Source: an uncultured Eggerthellaceae bacterium (GTDB lineage Bacteria; Actinomycetota; Coriobacteriia; Coriobacteriales; Eggerthellaceae). Taken from it: a DNA stretch of 10,272 nt. The number at the start of each line of letters is the position of its first letter. Position 1 is the first letter of the stretch. The notes beneath the pieces were generated by a model. The model was not told the origin of the DNA, did not search any database, and worked only from the letters and a program-made list of their open reading frames with translations. Shown in pieces: positions 6,371 to 10,272 of this stretch. The stretch covers positions 1-10,272 of the forward strand of contig CANOHY010000052.1 in the NCBI GenBank assembly GCA_947565915.1, in the 5' to 3' direction. A program made the translations under genes and the position numbers.

Positions 6371-7273
6371 ATGAAGGGAATCATCCTCGCAGGTGGCAGC
6401 GGTACGCGCTTGTATCCCCTGACCACCGTTACCTCCAAGCAGCTTCTGCCGATATACGACAAGCCCATGATCTATTACCCGCTCTCGGTTCTGATGATGG
6501 CGGGCATTCGCGACATCTTGGTCATTTCCACGCCAACCGACTTGCCCAACTTCGAACGCCTTCTGGGCGATGGCAGCCAATTCGGCCTGTCGCTTTCGTA
6601 TGCTGAGCAGCCTTCGCCCGACGGCCTGGCACAGGCATTTATCATTGGCGAGGAGTTCATTGCAGGTGAATCATGCGCTCTGGTGTTGGGCGACAACATC
6701 TTCTTCGGCAATGGGATCAAGCGGCATCTTCGCAGTGCGGTCCAAAATGCCGAGCAGCACGGCGGCGCCACCGTGTTCGGCTATCACGTGGACGACCCCG
6801 AGCGCTTCGGTGTGGTGGAGTTCGATGAGGATTTCAACGCCATCTCAATCGAGGAGAAACCGGAGCATCCCAAGAGCAACTATGCGGTGACGGGCTTGTA
6901 CTTCTACGATTCGCGGGTGTCGGATTTCGCGAAGCAAGTGAAGCCCTCGGCGCGCGGCGAGCTGGAGATCACCACCCTCAACCAGATGTACCTCGACGAA
7001 GGAACGCTGAATGTGGTCACGCTGGGGCGTGGCTTTGCATGGCTCGATACGGGCACGATGGAGAGCTTGTTCGAGGCTTCGGAGTTCGTGCGCGTTATCG
7101 AGCGATCGCAGGGCATGCCCGTTTCCATATTGGAGGAGATCGCGTTCGAGAACGGATGGATTAGCCACGAGGAGCTGATGGCCGCGGCACACCGCTTCGA
7201 GAAGAGCGAGTATGGCAAGTACTTGCTGAAGGTGGCCGAGGGGCGCATCGTGCCAGGCGGGAGCAAGCGCTGA
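6371..7273 (+). CDS. rmlA: Glucose-1-phosphate thymidylyltransferase
   Basis: A 300-residue cytoplasmic enzyme for the first step of dTDP-L-rhamnose synthesis: dTTP plus glucose-1-phosphate gives dTDP-glucose and pyrophosphate. The nucleotide-binding loop GGSGTRLYPLT is at 8-18 and KQLLPIYDKPM at 23-33. GDN at 107-109 and the Asp of WLDTGT (224-229) supply the Mg-binding aspartates. EEKP at 161-164 is also conserved. The length is close to the family norm of 290-300. The start has AGGA eight bases upstream. rmlD begins one base after its stop codon, so the two are cotranscribed. rmlB and rmlC do not follow and must lie outside the window. Confidence 0.95.
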   Translation: MKGIILAGGSGTRLYPLTTVTSKQLLPIYDKPMIYYPLSVLMMAGIRDILVISTPTDLPNFERLLGDGSQFGLSLSYAEQPSPDGLAQAFIIGEEFIAGESCALVLGDNIFFGNGIKRHLRSAVQNAEQHGGATVFGYHVDDPERFGVVEFDEDFNAISIEEKPEHPKSNYAVTGLYFYDSRVSDFAKQVKPSARGELEITTLNQMYLDEGTLNVVTLGRGFAWLDTGTMESLFEASEFVRVIERSQGMPVSILEEIAFENGWISHEELMAAAHRFEKSEYGKYLLKVAEGRIVPGGSKR

Positions 7274-7274
7274 G

Positions 7275-8174
7275 ATGCGAATTCTGATAACAGGGGCCAA
7301 CGGTCAGCTTGGTACCGAGCTGCGTCGATGCTTGGAAACGGGGCGCGCACAGATTGGCCCGTTACCCGATGCATTGCAAGGTGCCCAACTTGATTGCGCT
7401 GATCGCAGCGCGCTCGACATCACGGATGAGGCCGCAGTGCGCACATGGTTCGCCCAGCGAGGCCCCTACGATGTGGTATTCAACTGCTCGGCCTATACGA
7501 ACGTGGATGGCTGTGAAACTCATGCGGCCGAGGCGTTTGCCGTGAATGCAACAGGTGCGGGTATCCTGGCGGCTGCAACCGAGCATGACGGTGGCAAGTG
7601 CTTCTACATTTCGACCGACTACGTGTTCCCGGGTGATGATGAGCGTCCTCGCGTGGAGGACGACGAGCCAGCCCCTCTTTCGGCATATGGGCGCTCGAAG
7701 CTCGAAGGTGAGCTTGCAACGCTTGCTGCATGCGACCGCTCGTTCGTCGTGCGAACCGCATGGCTCTATGGCCAGGCAGGCGGCAACTTCGTGAAGACGA
7801 TGCTGCGCCTCGCGCGCCAGAACGGGAAGATCGCGGTGGTGGCCGACCAATTCGGCAATCCCACCAATGCCAACGACCTTGCCTACGAGCTGCTGCTCCT
7901 GTCGCTCACTGACGATTACGGTATCTACAACTGCACCGGCAACGGTGTTTGCAGCTGGTACGATTTCGCGTGCGCCATCGTGGACATCGCAGGCATACTT
8001 TGCGAGAAAGAGCCGCTGACTTCGGCTGAGTACAAGGAGCGCTTCCCTCAATCATGCGATCGGCCGCACTATTCCAGCTTGGACAATGCGCGCCTGCGGG
8101 TCACCATTGGCGATGACATGCGCCCTTGGCGCGAGGCGCTCGCAAGCTTCATGGAAGCACATCCTGAACTCTAG
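7275..8174 (+). CDS. rmlD: dTDP-4-dehydrorhamnose reductase
   Basis: A 299-residue cytoplasmic NAD(P)H-dependent reductase for the last step of dTDP-L-rhamnose synthesis. It belongs to the extended short-chain dehydrogenase family. The cofactor loop GANGQLG is at 7-13, the catalytic STD at 113-115 (in YISTDYVFPG), and the YxxxK pair is Y138 and K142. VADQFGNPTNANDLA at 189-203 is the usual RmlD substrate-site segment. The N-terminal domain carries a small insert around residues 21-40. The ATG is one base after the rmlA stop with only a distant GGCGGGAG before it, so translation is probably coupled to rmlA. A long inverted repeat starts five bases after its stop codon. Confidence 0.94.
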   Translation: MRILITGANGQLGTELRRCLETGRAQIGPLPDALQGAQLDCADRSALDITDEAAVRTWFAQRGPYDVVFNCSAYTNVDGCETHAAEAFAVNATGAGILAAATEHDGGKCFYISTDYVFPGDDERPRVEDDEPAPLSAYGRSKLEGELATLAACDRSFVVRTAWLYGQAGGNFVKTMLRLARQNGKIAVVADQFGNPTNANDLAYELLLLSLTDDYGIYNCTGNGVCSWYDFACAIVDIAGILCEKEPLTSAEYKERFPQSCDRPHYSSLDNARLRVTIGDDMRPWREALASFMEAHPEL

Positions 8175-8179
8175 GTGTA

Positions 8180-8339
8180 GACGTTTGCCCTGCCTTAATG
8201 CGCACGGCTAAAGGCTTTGTCGCCAAGCGCTACGGCGAAGTTCTTGACGAATCTACTTGCTTCACTGACCTCTACGAAATTTCACCTGCGCTTGTGCGCT
8301 CCAGAAATAGCCGTGTCACATTAAGGCAGGGCAAACGTC
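8180..8339. repeat. 160-bp inverted-repeat element between convergent genes
   Basis: Bases 8180-8200 are a perfect 21-bp inverted copy of 8319-8339. A second 8-bp block, CACGGCTA at 8203-8210, pairs with TAGCCGTG at 8308-8315. Both share a centre near 8259. Deeper in, AAGCGC recurs at matching distance in the two arms with weak flanking similarity. The interior can also form small local hairpins, such as CGCC at 8221-8224 with GGCG at 8234-8237. The element fills nearly the whole gap between rmlD and the acyltransferase. No T-run follows either arm, so it is not a standard intrinsic terminator. A MITE-like element or a structured 3' RNA fits better. No target-site duplication is visible and no protein is convincing inside it. 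Confidence 0.85.
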
Positions 8340-8355
8340 AACCAGACTGGCCATG

Positions 8356-9534
8356 CTATTGGCTCTTCATGCGCTTGATGATGCGCTTGGCGAGATCTTG
8401 CCCCGGCTTCTCCACCAGATACCACGACAACACGGCGCATGCGTAGGTGACGAGCGTGCAGATGATGAAGAAGGCTGTGGGTGGCAGCGCTTGTGGCCCC
8501 ACGAGCAAGATGACGCTTTGCTGCACTGGCCAGGCCCATAGGTAGGTTCCGTATGAGAAGTCGTTCACGGCGAACACCCTTCCGAACACGGCTGGCGCTG
8601 CAAACGACATGCTCAGGAACACATAGGGCAGTATGAGGATGCCGAGCACATTCCAAAGCACGCGAGATTGGATGCCCAGGCACGAGAGCATGATCAGCAG
8701 AAAGACCGACACCTGCAGGCTCAAGCGAATCTTATCTTTATGGAGGGCATACACGGCTCCGGCAAAGAAGTAGGGAATGTACATGAGGGCATCGACCCAA
8801 TCGGTTCCGTAGATCACCACGGAAGCATCGGGAAACAAGACTGGCCAGGCAATCAAGGCAGCAGCCGATGCAACGAATGCGGCATCGATGAGCACAGGCG
8901 CAAAACGGCTCTTTGCAGCAATCTTGAACAATGCAAGCAAGATAAGGTACATGGAGAACTCGATGGGGATGGTCCAAAGCGAGCCGTTGAAGACGGGAAT
9001 CGCCGCATCTTCGAACACGCCTGGCAGATTAGGCTGCGTATAGAGGATGCCGTTTTCGAGATAAGCCCATGTGGCCGCAGAAGCGAAGTACTCGCCAAGC
9101 GGCAACGTGGTGAGCAGCGGTCCAAGCACGAATGTCGAGACGACCACCACGGCTATCAGGCCCGGGAAGATGCGTGCTACGCGCTTGACGAGGAAGTGCT
9201 TGGCGTTCGAGTCGTGCAGGTAGCTGGTGCAGATGAGGAAGCCGCTCAGTACGAAGAAGATGCGCACGGCAAATGCGCCTACTCCATCGTGGTAGATCAT
9301 CGGCTGTTCCAAGCCAAGAAGCGAGTACATGTGGCCGTAGATGACGATGGTGGCTGCGATGAGGCGGATGACGTTGATGTTGTTGTGCCGGTCCTTTTCG
9401 GGTGGGGAGACTATGGCCCCTTTTACAGCATTCCAAAGGCCCGGGCGCTCGCCGTCTTCGCGCAGGCGCCCTTTATGCTGGTTCTGCGCGCTTGTGGTTG
9501 ATTCGCTAGCGCTTCTCATTTGTTGGAAGCGCAT
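8356..9534 (-). CDS. Membrane acyltransferase, family 3 (OafA/YrhL type)
   Basis: A 392-residue polytopic membrane protein of the acyltransferase-3 family, which transfers acetyl or similar groups to surface glycans across the membrane. After a hydrophilic N-terminus of about 50 residues, the family core begins at NINVIRLIAA (52-61). The conserved catalytic-region His is H68 in IYGHM. RIFFVLSGFLI is at 91-101 and R121 lies in a conserved basic loop. SLWTIPIEF at 185-193 and FSYGTYLWAWPVQQ at 326-339 are family motifs. About ten hydrophobic segments follow one another. The start is uncertain: ATGs at 9534 and 9519 both lack a clear ribosome binding site and overlap the upstream glycosyltransferase gene, which suggests translational coupling. 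The substrate is probably a sugar of the locus polysaccharide. Confidence 0.9.
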   Translation of the reverse strand: MRFQQMRSASESTTSAQNQHKGRLREDGERPGLWNAVKGAIVSPPEKDRHNNINVIRLIAATIVIYGHMYSLLGLEQPMIYHDGVGAFAVRIFFVLSGFLICTSYLHDSNAKHFLVKRVARIFPGLIAVVVVSTFVLGPLLTTLPLGEYFASAATWAYLENGILYTQPNLPGVFEDAAIPVFNGSLWTIPIEFSMYLILLALFKIAAKSRFAPVLIDAAFVASAAALIAWPVLFPDASVVIYGTDWVDALMYIPYFFAGAVYALHKDKIRLSLQVSVFLLIMLSCLGIQSRVLWNVLGILILPYVFLSMSFAAPAVFGRVFAVNDFSYGTYLWAWPVQQSVILLVGPQALPPTAFFIICTLVTYACAVLSWYLVEKPGQDLAKRIIKRMKSQ

Positions 9535-10272
9535 GGTACACGCTGTAGGGGTCGAGATTTGCGTTGTTGTAGGGATCGCCGAAGAGGAACTGATCGGACC
9601 ACTTGTATCTCAGCAGCATGGTCTCTCTTTGAAAGCGAACCCAGTGGTCTTTGCTTGTCTCGTAACCGCGGGAGAGCGATTCGTAATGGAGCAGCTCTGC
9701 CTGGGGCGTGTACAAGACCAGCTTGCCAGCAGCGCGGATTTTCATGCAGAGGTCGACGTCGTTGAACGCTACAGCATACCTTTCATCGAAGCCCCCGACT
9801 TCTTTGAACGCGGCTCGCTTTACCATGACGCAGGCGCCGGTGACCGCGCTCGATTCATGGGTTGAGCACAGGGTGTCGAGGTATCCGGCGCTATGCGCGG
9901 GAAGGTTCAGTCCAAGATGCCCTGCTCCGATTCCCTGCACCACGACTCCTGCATGCTGAATCAGCATGTCGGGGTAGAGCAGCTTTGCCCCAACTGCGCC
10001 CACTTCGGGTTGTTGGCAGAGGCCTAAGAGGGCAGAGAGCCAATCTTGCGTGATAACTTCGGTATCGTTGTTCAGGAACAAAAGGTAATCGCCCGAGGAC
10101 TTCTCCATGCCGAAGTTGTTGATGGAGGCGAAGTTGAACCCGGAGCCTTCCCAAGTAACAACCTTGATTCGGCCATCGCGTTGTTCGAGCTGTTGGTAGA
10201 ACTCGAAGGTTTCATGCTCCGTGCTGTTGTTCTCGACGATGACGATCTCGAAGTTGCTGTAATGAGTCTTCT
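9506..10272 (-). CDS. Family 2 glycosyltransferase, rhamnan/O-antigen synthesis type (N-terminus off the window)
   Basis: The reading frame stays open to the window edge, so this is the C-terminal 254 residues of a longer GT2 protein; the Met at 10108 is internal. From the edge inward it reads FEIVIVENNST, then FNFASINNFG, FLNNDTEVITQDWL (NND as the metal-binding motif), AVGAKLLYPD, IQHAGVV, AVTGACVMVKR and FDERYAVAFNDVDLCMKIR. This series is typical of the large GT2 enzymes in rhamnose-rich polysaccharide clusters. It ends with GDPYNNANLDPYS, also common there. The downstream acyltransferase overlaps it by 29 bases on the same strand, so the two probably modify the same glycan. The missing N-terminus may include further domains, since relatives are often bifunctional or multi-domain. 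Confidence 0.9.
   Translation of the reverse strand, partial: KTHYSNFEIVIVENNSTEHETFEFYQQLEQRDGRIKVVTWEGSGFNFASINNFGMEKSSGDYLLFLNNDTEVITQDWLSALLGLCQQPEVGAVGAKLLYPDMLIQHAGVVVQGIGAGHLGLNLPAHSAGYLDTLCSTHESSAVTGACVMVKRAAFKEVGGFDERYAVAFNDVDLCMKIRAAGKLVLYTPQAELLHYESLSRGYETSKDHWVRFQRETMLLRYKWSDQFLFGDPYNNANLDPYSVYHALPTNEKR

Noticed and set aside
5033..6580. Long minus-strand open frame of 515 codons across the transporter and rmlA start
   Set aside because: It is a shadow of the permease and ATPase in another frame. Its translation is rich in His, Arg and Ala with no motif, and it crosses the divergent promoter and the antisense of rmlA.
3335..8339. CRISPR array or tandem repeats
   Set aside because: The repeats found are inverted and few, with no regular spacing, and no Cas gene is in the window.
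8198..8446. Small plus-strand open frame starting inside the 160-bp inverted repeat
   Set aside because: It runs through both arms of the repeat and into the antisense of the acyltransferase, lacks a ribosome binding site and has no recognisable fold.

Overview
The window is a stretch of a cell-surface polysaccharide locus from a fairly GC-rich bacterium. The strong GC bias at third codon positions, the actinobacterial-looking proteins, Shine-Dalgarno sites of the AGGAG type and a possible leaderless start together suggest a Coriobacteriia-like actinomycete (Eggerthella/Slackia/Olsenella relatives). That placement is inference; no rRNA or other marker gene is present.

Layout. Positions 1-80 hold three successive hairpins, the last followed by a T-run, which probably end an upstream transcript. 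A plus-strand pair follows: a membrane-anchored FlaA1/WbpM-type nucleotide-sugar 4,6-dehydratase (157-2223) and an overlapping UDP-galactopyranose mutase (glf, 2216-3334). Converging on it is a minus-strand operon read from about 6306 down to 3546: ABC-2 polysaccharide export permease, its short ATPase, and a family 2 glycosyltransferase. From a 64-bp divergent intergenic region the plus strand carries rmlA and rmlD (6371-8174), two enzymes of dTDP-L-rhamnose synthesis. Converging on these is a second minus-strand pair: a family 2 glycosyltransferase that runs off the window edge (9506-10272) and an overlapping acyltransferase-3 membrane protein (8356-9534).

How the genes fit together. Glf supplies UDP-galactofuranose, RmlA/RmlD supply dTDP-L-rhamnose (RmlB and RmlC must be encoded elsewhere), and the FlaA1-like enzyme supplies a 4-keto-6-deoxy amino-sugar precursor. 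The glycosyltransferases assemble the chain, the acyltransferase probably acylates it, and the Wzm/Wzt-type transporter exports it. The pathway itself is conventional.

The least conventional content is non-coding. Both convergent gene junctions are filled by long imperfect palindromes: about 129 bp at 3335-3463, with a bidirectional terminator at its core and a stray third arm at 3488-3512, and about 160 bp at 8180-8339, with 21-bp perfect ends. The two are unrelated in sequence but alike in architecture and placement. The divergent promoter region also shows a consensus TATAAT that contains the first two bases of the annotated permease ATG, which argues for a leaderless start nine bases downstream. 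No clearly new multi-gene system is visible.
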